Positions 11,664-22,797 of a stretch of DNA of 64,000 nucleotides are shown piece by piece (position 1 is the first letter of the stretch; each line of letters begins with the position of its first letter). Made by a program: the position numbers and the translations under genes. The stretch covers positions 496,001 through 560,000 of the forward strand of contig JAUKTV010000011.1 of the NCBI GenBank assembly GCA_030549205.1, in the 5' to 3' direction. The DNA comes from Apiosordaria backusii (Eukaryota; Ascomycota; Sordariomycetes; Sordariales; Lasiosphaeriaceae). Below the pieces are notes generated by a model. It searched no databases, was not told the origin of the DNA, and saw only the letters and a program-made list of their open reading frames with translations.

Positions 11664-13869
11664 TCTTTTGGGAAAGCAAGTGTTCTGGGTGTTGGTGCCT
11701 AGAGTTATGGGAGAGAGGAAGGTCCAAGCCTACCAGAGTAACCCGTGAGGAAGGTTGGTCTTGCTCAGGGTTGGGTGCAGGATAGGGGCAGGTGTCGATC
11801 TTTGGTATGATGAGTGAAGCAAGTCACTCAGCGAAGTCATGAGCTATGGCGTAGCAAGATAGAAAAGGGGTAGCAAAAACGAAAGTGTATGATCTGATCT
11901 CCGAGGAACTGTTTGTTGGCCTGTCTGATACCAGTACAGTGTCAATGGTGAATGACGTGGTTCTGATCTGGCCCTCTATCCCTATCGGTGGCTATGGTGT
12001 GTTGGAAGGGAGTGAAAGATAGATAGATCCCAGTGGGGAACGAATAGAAGGCCGCCAACGGGACAGGAGAGAAGAGAACCTGGAAACAGATCAGATTGTG
12101 GACGGGGCCGATGAGAGGGACGAGTGAAGGAAGCGGGAGGCAGTGGGCCCGCGAGATGAGGGACAATGACAGATATAATAACAGGAGCCCCCTGAGTTAG
12201 CTCAGCAAGACTCGAGGGAAAATCTCCGCACTTGGCCGGCGTCCATCAGGGTGCCTGAGGTGTCTGAAATTGGATGAGGGGATCATGGATGGAATCTGGA
12301 ACCGAACAAGTTCCCTAACGTCGTCCGAGAATGGCGTAGTAGCACATGGAACGAGAGATATCGGTCTGTCTGGGGCGGGCGGGCAAGAGCGAAGGCGACG
12401 AGGGCTCCGCTCTTGGGAACAGTCGAGTCCCCGACCGCCCCATGTCATTCTGCTCAGGATGGAAGGAGCCATGCTTGTGTTGCCTGACAACTTGGATGGA
12501 ACTATGTAGAATGAGGTCTGCATGTCCAATGTGTTAGCTTAAGACCAGACACATGCTTCAAACAGCGTGATACTTCTCTAACAGCAGAGACTCGAAATGA
12601 AGTCTCTCCAAGTTTTCCCTGCTCTGGATCTTTGTCCAACCCTGGGTTTCGGCCTGGAGCGACCGAGGAGGCATCTGAAATCGGTCTGGCTGACTGCTTG
12701 GGTGACTCTACCGACTCGATGTTCACCGTGATGATGGTGATAGCGGTAGCCTTTCGCTCTCCAAAACGATGGGGTAGGTGGAGGGGACGGGAACAGCCAG
12801 TGGATGGCTGAGCGGGTGCACCTTGGGGAAGCCCCGCCCAAAAGTCTGTTTGCTCTTGCGCAGAGTGAGGCAAGTGAACGCGAATGTTGGCAAAATGGCA
12901 CACAGGAAACAGGAAGAAACCGTAGCTGACTGGGAACACCCGCGATTGTGGGAGCTGCCGCTATCTGAACTGCCCGACCGCCGACAGCTTGCTTTGCTTC
13001 TGCCCCGTTATGTGAGAGATTCTTTTGTCAGTCCCTTTTTGTTCGTTGTAGAATCACATGGTTGATTCATCCAATTGCTCAAAGGTGGAGTTGACAGTCA
13101 CCTCGGTGATCTGTAATGATATTCTTAGTCCATGATATTAGCTGTCTCTGTCTGTTCTCTCCAAGTGAGTCTGTTTCTCCTCAAAATCCCAACGCAGAAA
13201 AAACTGAAACTTGTTCGCCCGGGAAGGAGAAAGAGAGACATGTTCGCCGGTCGGATACGGTTCCCTCTAGAGGTATGTGCTCCGTTGTCGTAACGAGCTC
13301 GTTCCGCCTCATCTGCTACCGGGGGTGGTAACCATGAGCTAGCTGGAGCGTGAGGAGGCCAGGTTTATGGAACGTCAGATTAGCATGTTCAAGCTTTTGA
13401 CCGAGGACCAAGGGACTTGCCGAGTCGTTCAGGCCGGGTGCCGGTGAAATTCCATGAAAGAACTTGAATGGAACTGGCCAAGGTGCTGTAGCTTGTAGGT
13501 GAGCTTGTGAGCTAGGATAGGAGGTGCCGACAAGGTGCTACAAGTATCTGGTGTCGTGCTTGCATCACGTCAGGGTTTGTCGATTGTTACTTGACAGGGA
13601 TGGCAAGATGCAGCTTGCCGTACAACTAGATTGCTTGTTCCTGGCTTCGTGTTGCATCTTGTTTCGCGGTGCCTGAATCTTCAGCGGGTGCTGAGATGGC
13701 GGCATATCTCACAACTGTTGCTGAGCACTGTTGCTGTGCCATGGAAAAGACTATCATTTATCCGAATGCTGCCGTGGGATGTGTGCAGTTGTGCCTCGTA
13801 GTTCATTGGAAACCTCAATTGCTACGGCCTCAACCAAAGCAGTAAAGTACACACCCCGAGTTTGCCCAT
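11664..13869. other. Intergenic: mucin upstream region
   Basis: No gene supported over 2.2 kb. Several open frames of about 70-145 codons around 12200-12940 overlap one another on both strands, which is typical of non-coding DNA. This is a long upstream region for the mucin gene. Confidence 0.55.
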
Positions 13870-14285
13870 TCAGGCCCTGTGTCTCATCTTGGTGGCTGGA
13901 GCTTCCTGGAGGTCAACATGAAAGACAACACGTGCAAAACTTTGCTCCAATTCAAGACACCCCATCTTTCTCGCAAAGACATGAGGCAAAACATCGGAGA
14001 ACACATTCCATAATGCAAGACCAGAGAAAGAGAAAGTTACCAAATCCACAACCTCGAGTTCCTCAGCTGTCCCAGGCTCCTTGAGCAACAATCCCACGCA
14101 ATCTTGAAGTGTCTGGAGGTTTTGAAAAGGGTCATCGCCGATAAGCCCCCTCTTTTCCCTAATGGAGCTCAACCAAACCTCGAAGGGTGACACGACATAC
14201 TGCGCTGTCAAAATGCTGTACCCTTCGTCTATCGTTGCTACTCCCCTAAATGCCGCCGCCGCTTTCACATGGATTTCTTTGTATC
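13870..14285 (-). pseudogene. Protein-like open frame without a start, possible gene relic or unmodelled exon
   Basis: A frame of about 138 codons opens after a TGA just above 14285 and ends at 13870. It has no ATG in its first three-quarters, so it cannot be a complete gene unless spliced to an upstream exon. The residues look protein-like: ATIDEGYSILTAQYVVSP, FEVWLSSIREKRGLIGDD, then alternating hydrophobic and acidic stretches. I do not recognise the family. It lies just past the 3' end of the EI24-family gene on the same strand, leaving about 80 nt. It could be a decayed gene or an exon of an unmodelled one. Confidence 0.3.
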
Positions 14286-14367
14286 ATGCTGAAATGAACA
14301 CTGTTGGGACTGTGTGACCTGGCCTTGATCGATCAGGTCATCTCGGCCCTTTGCATTAGCCCAGATC

Positions 14368-15493
14368 TCACTCGACTTTGTTGGCCGCCTCTTGCAACTC
14401 GGGAGCGGTGGCCTTGGTCATTTCGGTGTCCTTGGCTTCGATATCAGCCGCCCAGAGAGCAGCACCCACTACATCAAAAGTCAGTCGTGGACTCCAGAAT
14501 CTCCATTTCCAAGAGGCATACCTGTGTTGGTGAAGGAAAACACAATGGACGCCACTGGGATCATCTCGAGGAGGGTGGCAACGGTTCCGAAACTAGTGGC
14601 GTCAGTCATGGTTAGCCAAACAAGCCTCAAATGTGTGTAATACGGCAGGGTGCCGCAGATGGATAGTTTAGCCGAGCGTGCGCCTCCAAAACAGACTGTG
14701 CTCTATGAATCCGAGACTTTCGGGGGCGAATGAAAAGAGACATAAACTCACCCAGTGTAGGCGCCCTTATGCTTCGCAAGCCACTCTGACTTTCTGGAAT
14801 CAGACCATCCCTTGAGTTGGAAATACTAGTAATACTGTGAGCCACTGCCAAAACACGAGAACAAGATAGGTGTATACTAACCCGGTCGTGAACAGAGTCG
14901 CCACGGGCTCGGCCTCGAATAACAATAAAAGCCACCGTTCCAACCACCGGGATGAAGTTCAAAGGCAAGTACATGAAGTAGCGAACCAACTCCTTGACAC
15001 TGAACCGGCTGAATGGCTGCTTCAACGCCTTGCCAAGCCTCTGGATAGAATCTCCCCCTGACTTGACCTCTCTGCCATTCGCAACTATCTCGCTCTGGTT
15101 TTGAGCGATCAGTGTGCCGTCGAATGTATCCAGAAGCGCGTCCTGAAGCAAGAAGCTCCTTGAAATGATCGAGACAATGGCCGCACTCTCGTTGAGGACG
15201 AGCAAAAGGGTCGTAAACACAGCCAGAGGACCATTGACGAAGACCATGATGGCCAGCTGAGGGAGGTAGGTGAACAAGAACATGGGCCCAACCACCGAAG
15301 CATAGAGACCGATGTAAGGTACCAGCTTTGAAGCTAGGGGCTTCCACAGCTCCCGGTGGGACAGGAAGTAGAAGATCCCCTTGATGGGATAGAGGTAAGA
15401 TCGGCTTTTGGCAGCATCATTCAAGAGGGCCTTGTATTTGTCTAGATCCTCCTTTGCGACCTCCTGGGCCTGGTTGATAAGTTGGTTGGGCAT
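14368..15493 (-). CDS. EI24-domain membrane protein (RRT8/LDS-like)
   Basis: Four exons (14882-15493, 14752-14825, 14522-14592, 14368-14468) join in frame to about 285 residues. Splicing restores the conserved block RYFQLKGWSDSRKSEWLAKH and then AYTGFGTVATLLEMIPVAS, which fits the EI24 family (PF07264) as found in yeast Rrt8/Lds proteins of lipid droplets and spore walls. Hydrophobic segments are visible at LYASVVGPMFLFTYLPQLAI, VFTTLLLVLNESAAIVSII, LPLNFIPVVGTVAFIVI and MIPVASIVFSFTNTVGAALW. The first ATG in the frame is at 15493 (MPNQLINQAQEVAKED). The frame stays open upstream to a TTGCAG acceptor-like site near 15597, so a further 5' exon adding about 35 residues is possible. The role in this organism is inferred from the family only. 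Confidence 0.8.
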
Positions 15494-16507
15494 CTTGTCT
15501 GTGTCGTCGATGTCGAGGTTATCCTTATCGTTATCGTCACTTATCGGAATTGGTGTGCGATGATGGGTCGTGTAACTGCTTCTTAAGGTGCTGTCCTGCA
15601 AGTAATTTGATAATTAAGTGTCAAAACCGTCGAGATTTAAGTCAACATTGTGAGGAAGAAAGCAAAAAGCAAGTCTTCCATCAATAAATCACTTTTGTAG
15701 CCAACAAAGCAGAGCTGCAAGCTCCTGTTGTGGTTGGGGTGACTGCCAGATATGTCGTCATTGGCCGGGGTGAGATATGGCCTAAGAGCGCCAATCTCTG
15801 TGTTCAATACGAGCAACTGACAATTGTTGAGCTTTTCCGGTGTTTCTGTGGTACGAGGCGGCCACCAGCCAACTCAAAAAAGCCCACTTCAGCCAGGTTT
15901 AGTCATCAAACATGTCATCATTGGTTTTCCATGACGTTCTTGGCGGCTGTCCGCCCTTGGCACCTCTTGACTGGCCTGTGATCAGACCCACTTTTATCCA
16001 ATCCCGGCGCGTTTGCTCCTGCTGCATGCGACCAAGCTTCAGTCAGGTGTTGCACCTCTGTGGCTTGAGGTTGTCAGTATCGAGCATGATGGCGATGCAG
16101 AGAGTAAACGGGTATATAGACATCAGGCACACCGCTGTGTTGCGAAGAGAGAACATTATGAATCATATCCCTTATACCCTGCTTTCCCTTTGCCGTCCAC
16201 CACCAAATCGTCCTCCTCCCAACCCAAGAGAACTCCCGCCAATGCAAAGTTCACCTAATACCCAGTCCGAGCTGTCCTCTCTGCGTCTAGTATAATACAG
16301 AACCCATGTATTGATAGCAGTAACTTCCCTAATCACCAACCTGTCCTGTGTAGAATTGAAAATATGTTTTTCGTTTTATGTGCGAATGTGTGATTACAAC
16401 AAATATCTAAGAAAACGGCTTACCGCCGGGGTTTGTTGGGGGGTGAAGCAGCTGAAGCAGCTGGCACAGCCAAGCCAAAATGCTGCATTCGTGTATATGT
16501 TCTTGGT
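15494..16507. other. Intergenic between two same-strand genes
   Basis: About 1 kb holding the EI24-gene leader and the GDT1 3' flank. No gene or clear element is seen. Confidence 0.5.
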
Positions 16508-18138
16508 TTATGAGTACAAAGCCTCAATGAAGTAGATGAAGCCGAAAACCAAGAATGCGATGGCGCCTCCAACAGTAACTGCATCTTGCGTGTTAGAAAT
16601 CAGGTGAGGGTGGGAAGAAGGGATGTAAACATTGACTTACCAACTTTCAAACTGACTTTGCCAGCAATAGCTCTGCCTCCAATGACCGCAACACCAGTGC
16701 AGCAGGCATGGCCCAAGACGGCGCCCAGAGTCACCCACCAATAATCCTGACCAGCCGCCATGGCAATGGTAGCGATCTGGCTGCGGTCACCCCACTCTCC
16801 AAGGAAAGTCATGACAAAGGTTTGAACCCACGCAGGGCTCAGAAGCAACGAAAAGAGGTTGGTCAACCCAGAAAGATAACCGCTGAGAGAATTGCGACCC
16901 GAGCCGTTGCGGCCTTCAGGTGAGCTAGACGGGCTGCGAGGAGGGGTAGGGAACCGGGACTTGGAACGAGACTTGCGGTTACCAAGACCCATTTCGAGAG
17001 CATATGGCGAAACACTGGATCTTCTACGACCATGCTTTCTGGCCTCCTGCTCCTTCTCAGCCAGCTCCTGTTCTACCTCCTGCATCTCGGCGGAAACGCC
17101 CTCGTCTGGGCTCATGGCGAGACCCTCGCGCAGCAGTCGGACACCAAAGACCGTAAAGAGCGCGGCGGCGAGGAAATGCGTCAGACGCTCCGAGATCAGA
17201 GCAGGCACGGCGTGGCCCAACATAGCGGAGAGAACAGTCATGGCAACCAGGGCGCTGAGAGCGGCTGTGAAGACCACCATTCGATCGTGCTTCATGGCCA
17301 TCAAGGCAGCCACAAGGAATGTCTTGTCACCAATCTCAGAGAAGAGGATCATAGTGAGAGACAGGACGAATGAGTGGAACGGCCGAATAAGACCATCAGC
17401 CTCGTCATCCCCCGAACTCGAGCTCTGGCCCTTGCTGCCCTTCGTGATGTCCAGATGGTCGATGTTGGCGGCGGAATCAGGGAGTGGGAGAGATTTGTCA
17501 TGCGTCTTTTCGGGCAAGTCGGCGGGTTTCTAGGGTACTGTTAGCTGGGGAACATCTTACTCCCAAAAATTCCGGGGACGAACCTCAAGACCAGTTACAT
17601 CCTCCGATGCCTTGTCCTTGCCTTCAGCTTCTGCTGCCAAGATCTTCTCCTGGTCAGAATGAGGAAGCGGAGGCGCTTCCTTGGGAGCTTGGGGCTTGTT
17701 TTCAACCTTCTCGCCCGTCTGTTCCTTGAGCTTTCGCTCCTTGTCCTTCTCGCTTACACCGCCTTCCAACCCAGTGGTGCCCTTCTTGGGCTCTGACCGA
17801 TTCTTGTCATCCATAACACCATCGTTACTTTCAGGAATCTTCTTTCCATCCATGATTGTGGGATCGGTCGGCCGGTCTTTCAGAACAGGCAACTCGGAGG
17901 ATTCGGAGGTGCTATCGAGCTCGACGAAGGGGCCGGCATGTGGCCTCCCGTCCTTTCCATCAATCGGCGCATCCTTTGTACCGTACTTCTTGACGGCAGC
18001 TGGCGTGTTAATGATGGGGTCCGGTCTGTCGGCGGCGACTGAGTCCCTATCCAACTGTCGTTCCGCAAGGACGGCGGTTGTTGCAAGGGTCTGCAGAAAC
18101 AGGAGAAGAAGTGGCGATTGCTTGTGACGCAGCTTCAT
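16508..18138 (-). CDS. GDT1: Gdt1-family Golgi calcium/manganese transporter (UPF0016/TMEM165)
   Basis: Three exons (17584-18138, 16641-17529, 16508-16578) give 504 residues. Residues 1 to about 25 are a signal peptide. A long polar, charged region follows before the membrane domain. Both family signature motifs are present: SEIGDKT (Glu250, Gly252, Asp253, Lys254) and GEWGDRS (Glu430, Gly432, Asp433, Arg434), each in a membrane segment. Between the two halves lies a charged cytosolic loop with RKHGRRRSSVS and KSRSKSRFPTPPRSP. The last exon adds the final membrane segment, TVGGAIAFLVFGFIYFIEAL. The family exchanges Ca2+ or Mn2+ for H+ across Golgi membranes and supports glycosylation. The family call is firm. 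The long lumenal N-terminal region is Asp/Lys-rich and longer than in yeast Gdt1. Confidence 0.95.
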
Positions 18139-19261
18139 GGTGGGCTGAAGAGGCGAGAAGGGGAATTGTTGGGTCTATTCTGAGATCGAGGTGTGGCTAC
18201 AAATACTCGATTGTACTTGCAGTTATCGAAGGCTGAGGGTCAAGTATGTCGTCGTTTTTATCGCAAGGCGCAAGTCGGGGCCAAAGTGCTGCAGGCAAGG
18301 TCGGGATACTGATGGGTGCCGCGTGTTGCAATTACGATTATGCTGTCTTCTGCTGGGAAAAGGTATACAAGAGAATGTCAGAAGTGAAGTAAATGAGCTG
18401 TGGGTTGGAAGCCAACAGCAAGGACGAAAGCGGGAGTAGAGATGAAAAAGTTCAGGTGAAGTTGTTGGATCGCTGCTGGAATGCTGGCCTCCGCGGGTCC
18501 TTGCCAGGGGGTTTTCCGGGGATGACTTTCCTAGCCTGCTGCATGGGAAAGGGTGTTTCACCGCACAGCCACTCGCATCTGGATTTTCTACCACTCAGGG
18601 GGCTTAACAACAAATAGGGTGACATTTCGCTTGAAAATGGCCAGAACCTCCCTAAAAATATAGCTACGATACGTAACGAGATCTTGGTCCATCCATTTGG
18701 TTGTGGTATCAGTCGTCTACTGTGGTATGATGGGTAAGTAATACGCTCTTGGCACGTATTTGCAGGGCGTGCACGGTGTTTTCGTGCACAAGTTGTGCTG
18801 AAGCTGGCTCGTGCACGGTACCTGACATGGGGGTTTTACTTTTGCTCGCAACCGCAGTATGTCTACTTCCAAAAGTTTCAACAAGGAAGGAAGTCTTGCA
18901 ACTTGGTGTAGGGTAAGGTAATTGATAGACATGAATTTAGTTCCAACCATGAGGCCAATTGGCCCCGTAATCAGACACACAAGCTTAAACCCTAACCCCA
19001 TGATGAAAAGCCCTGGACACACACCTGCAGATCCGCAGCTGACTCTTCAATTCCAAATTTTCTTGTTGCTTCAAACACAGTTCCAAAATTCATCAGCTCA
19101 AGGTCAAATTCACGGTCGACAAAACCGCCATTTTCACCCAGCCAAGCAAATTCGATCGAGAGGCCAGACAACAACTGTGGCGCTTCCCTTTACGGCTAGC
19201 GCAAAAGCAGCAACCACTTGGAACGATATATCGTCCGTGCGTCGCAGAGTCACGTGCCACA
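18139..19261. promoter_or_regulatory. Divergent promoter region of GDT1 and the telobox-protein gene
   Basis: 1.1 kb between two divergent start codons. It contains a telomere-like AAACCCTAACCCC at 18987-18999, about 260 nt upstream of the telobox-protein ATG. No coding sequence is supported. Confidence 0.5.
18987..18999 (+). promoter_or_regulatory. Telobox-like element AAACCCTAACCCC
   Basis: Matches the telomere C-strand unit CCCTAA with flanking A and C residues. It sits upstream of a gene whose product carries a telobox Myb domain, so it is a candidate self-binding site. Position and match are seen in the sequence; function is inferred. Confidence 0.5.
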
Positions 19262-22071
19262 ATGGACAGAGTCAGCCAGCTCAGAGCATCGGCCAAGTCC
19301 TCCAGGCCCTCCAACACCGGTGGAGACTCAACACGACTTCAATTGCCGTCGCGTGAGATTTCAAAACAACCTCAATTCCTCACTCGTGGTAACCCTAACC
19401 CCAACCCTTCTCCATCACCGCACAATTTTACTGACCATCAATCCATCAAAGACGAAATCGCGAAGCATCGCTTCTCAGTCCAAAACATGTCTGGACGTGG
19501 CAGAGGACGTGGCAGAGGCGCTTCCAGCACCGACTCTGGTGCGCGTCGTGCCCGGCGCTCGACAAGACAAGCCCAACAACAACAAGAGAGTGAGCAGGCC
19601 GCCCCAACCATCCCACCCCCTGCTGCGTATGAACCTGGGATAGATCCAGCGATCTCAGCCCCTCAGAATGGCATGATGGCACCTCCCCCTCCCCGGGGTG
19701 CTAAGAACACCCAAGGGCCGAGCTCGCTGCCACACCTGTTTGCTCGACGAGGCACGCGTCGCGAGCACTCGCGCGGAGGGAGCCTGGCCAGTATCAACAG
19801 TGTGCCTGTGAGCGACTCAGTTTACACGGCTTACACCTCCCAGCCCGACCATCTCAGTGAGTCGGGTGGCTCTTTTGGTTCTTCTCTTGATTTTGAATTT
19901 TCTTTTCCGCGTTTGTTTTGACTTGTCCATTCCTGTCTTACTCATTGTTGGATGAACCACTGGCTAACACTTCTTTCTAGTCACCGCAGCACTCCCTGGA
20001 CCTTCGCCAGTGACCCCCGCACGTCCTGCCAATGTGCCAGTTCGTGCCTCCAGTGTCCCTTTTTCTCAGACGTATGATACGCCTGGCAAGCGGGCCGTCC
20101 ACAGTGTGTTGATGGCTCGGAAGCTAAGCGCACTGAAAGAAGCGGTCCGCGATCTATTTGATCACCTCTGCACTAACCGAGGCGAAGAGGACTGGAACGG
20201 TGTCCGCGAGCAGCTTCATGGCGTCTACGAAGCTTACCGCAGGTTCTACGTTGGTAAGAACAGCGAGCCCACCATTGACCCTTCATTCGTTCTTGAAGCG
20301 ATCGACGCACAAGAAGGCACACCACAATGGCTCAAGGCGTACAGAACTGCGTTCCTCGCCAACCTCGTGTCACTGCTTCAAGACATTCAGATGACAGAGC
20401 AGGCCGATTTCCTGCCACTTCTCCAGTCCTGGGATGAGGATTTCCCCAAGTTCTACGTCCCGAGAGATCAGGATATTCCGGGGGTTTCTGAGATGGTGAT
20501 CGATATCCGGACACAGCTCTCAATTTTTATCCTCAAAAAGCTCCGCGAAGATGGTTCTGTCGACTTCCACCCGTACGAAAGGCTTGCCAAGATCTGGTGT
20601 GGCGACGACATTTCTGCCGACAAAGTGACAGCCGCCCTAGGAGGAGACAAGGATGAGCTTCAACTGAAGCCTGTTGATCCCGACGATCCAGAATCAGCGC
20701 TGCACAACGAGAGGGCGTGGACTCGTTTCAGATCGCTTTGTGTGGAGTTGACCAATCAGCACTTCACGCCTGGTACCGAGAACGCTTTCGACCACGCACT
20801 CCATGAGCTTCAGTCTATCTATGCTTTCCCTGAATTTCTTCACAATCTCCGCAAGTTGGTTGAGCACAGCTTCTTCCGTACGAACGAGGCTCTGGATGTG
20901 GCGGAAATGCCCGTGCCTGCCCAGGCATCCGATGCAGGCTCCGGGATTGATTCGCAGATACAGAACCAGCTGGAATCGGAGGCGATGGCTCAGGGTCCTT
21001 CGTCATCATTCTACAATATTGGCTACCCCCCATCTCTACCCACATACCCCAGAGTCCCTTACCCAGATTTCAGTCAAGAGTCGAGCCCAGGATTCGCTGA
21101 ACAGCAACATCGGAGCGGCTTCCAGAACGGGGCTATCTATGCTCAGTCTGCCGCGCAGGTGGCAACAACTGCTGGTAGAAAGAGACGCGGACCGGCCTCT
21201 GCGGATGCCAGCGGCGATCAGGCCAACCCTCAACCGAAGAAACGTGTCAGGCGCAAAAAGAACGCTGATGCAGAGGCCGACCCGTCTGCCAGTGGCCAGG
21301 TTGTTCCTGCTCAGCCTCCCGCTCCTGTCCAATACCCTCCTCTCCCCGGTACTCAACTGGAACCTGACTTTGACGCCCTTACTCAGCGATCGAAGGAGAT
21401 CTCGGCCGCCAACCGCAGGGCCAGAGAGCCGCAGGTGCGCTCTGCCTGGGTGCGCAACGATGTCAGGGAGCTTGTCAAGGCTGTCCATACCTACGGCTGC
21501 AAGTGGAGTGTTATTGAGAAGCAGATCAAGGAGGGTAATATTCATTTCGAGCGGCCACGTGATCAGCAGGCCCTCCGCGACAAGGCGCGCTTGCTCAAGC
21601 AGGATTTTCTCAAGTAAGTAGCCTTTTAAAGGATACACCATCTGATCATTCGCTCAGTTTATTAACAACCCATTTCTCTGTAGGGCTGATGGTGTACTTC
21701 CGAACGGCTTTGATCTCGTCGTACTTGGCAAGAAGGAGAGAGAAGCTGTAAAGGCTTGCGGCAAGAACCCTGACCGCAAGGAGTCTGACCTGGATGCCAA
21801 CAACATGCCAATCAATACAGAGCTTGGCAACCCCGTCGCCGCCGCTGCCCATGCGGCCCCTGTTGCACAGATGGACGCGCCACCCCCTCCTCCACCTCAC
21901 GATCCTCAGCTCCAGCTCGAGGGGAGTGAAGTGCTCGGCATGGACGGCACGCAGGAAGGCTTCTCCGAACACGGCAAATCAGAACCCGAGGCAGCGCATG
22001 ACCCGGCCCTTGATGCACCTGCCGAACCGCAACCAGTTGTCTCGGACTTGGAACCAATTGCAGCTGTTTAG
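19262..22071 (+). CDS. Telobox Myb-type DNA-binding protein, candidate telomere-repeat-binding factor
   Basis: Three exons (19262-19856, 19981-21613, 21684-22071) give 871 residues. The N-terminal 200 residues are disordered: an RGRGRGRG run, a QQQQ run and Pro-rich stretches. From about residue 228 to 500 is a helical region starting KRAVHSVLMARKLSALKEAV, in the place where Tbf1/TRF-like proteins carry a dimerisation domain. A basic nuclear-localisation-like PKKRVRRKKN lies near residue 615. Residues about 689-743 form one Myb repeat: VRNDVRELVKAVHTYGCKWS and, in its last helix, ALRDKARLLK, close to the telobox consensus VDLKDKWRNL. A Pro/Ala-rich tail follows. The single C-terminal telobox Myb repeat points to binding of TTAGGG-type DNA at telomeres or promoters. 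The gene is firm; the telomere role is inferred from the motif. Confidence 0.82.
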
Positions 22072-22797
22072 GATTCAGCTACCATCGCTCGTTGGTTGGC
22101 AGAGATTGGTAACGATTAGATCCCGCGCCTCGACGGCCGGGGTTTGCCACCGAGCTCTTACTACTTGCTATCACTATGAAGTTTCTCAATAGAGTATAGG
22201 GAAGACTGCTATTAGCGACGGTGGATATTTCAGCGGTAACTGGCACTTTTAGTGTTCTCCAACTAATGTCAGTTGGGGCGGGAAGGCAATAGTACGAGGG
22301 GTGCTGGCTGTTTTGTTCTTGTTTTGTATCAGCAAGGAATCCGAAAAAGGGCAGGGGAAACTTGGGGTCTGGTAGTTTAGCTAGGAGTTACAGTGTTTGT
22401 TTTTTGTTGTACACGCGGCGTGGTTCTTGAAGGTCTTTGTGGGTACGAGTTGATGTTAGGCTCTCAATATGATATTGATGGGTATGGATACATGAAGAGG
22501 AAACCGGAGTTAAGATGTCCATTCACCTCTGATCCAAGGTCCATTGCGCTGTGAAAGAAGTGTCGTCAACAAGGGGTGCACGTGACCCCACAATTCGTAA
22601 ATGACAAGTTTGGAGCGCTGGTCTGTGCGGCTCATTGTCACCCCCCTGGGCTGTGGGGGTGTTTGGTGGCCGCTGGATGGCACGGGCATTGGCCAGCGAG
22701 CCATCCATGAATTGGCAACGTCGCGAGTTGGATTTCGAACTGCTGAGCCCGACTTCCACCCAGCTCTACCAGCGCAAATCGCTTCGTCTTGCCCACC
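22072..22797. other. Intergenic: telobox-gene 3' region and SEC21 promoter
   Basis: About 0.7 kb, T/G-rich after the stop codon. No gene is seen. Confidence 0.5.
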
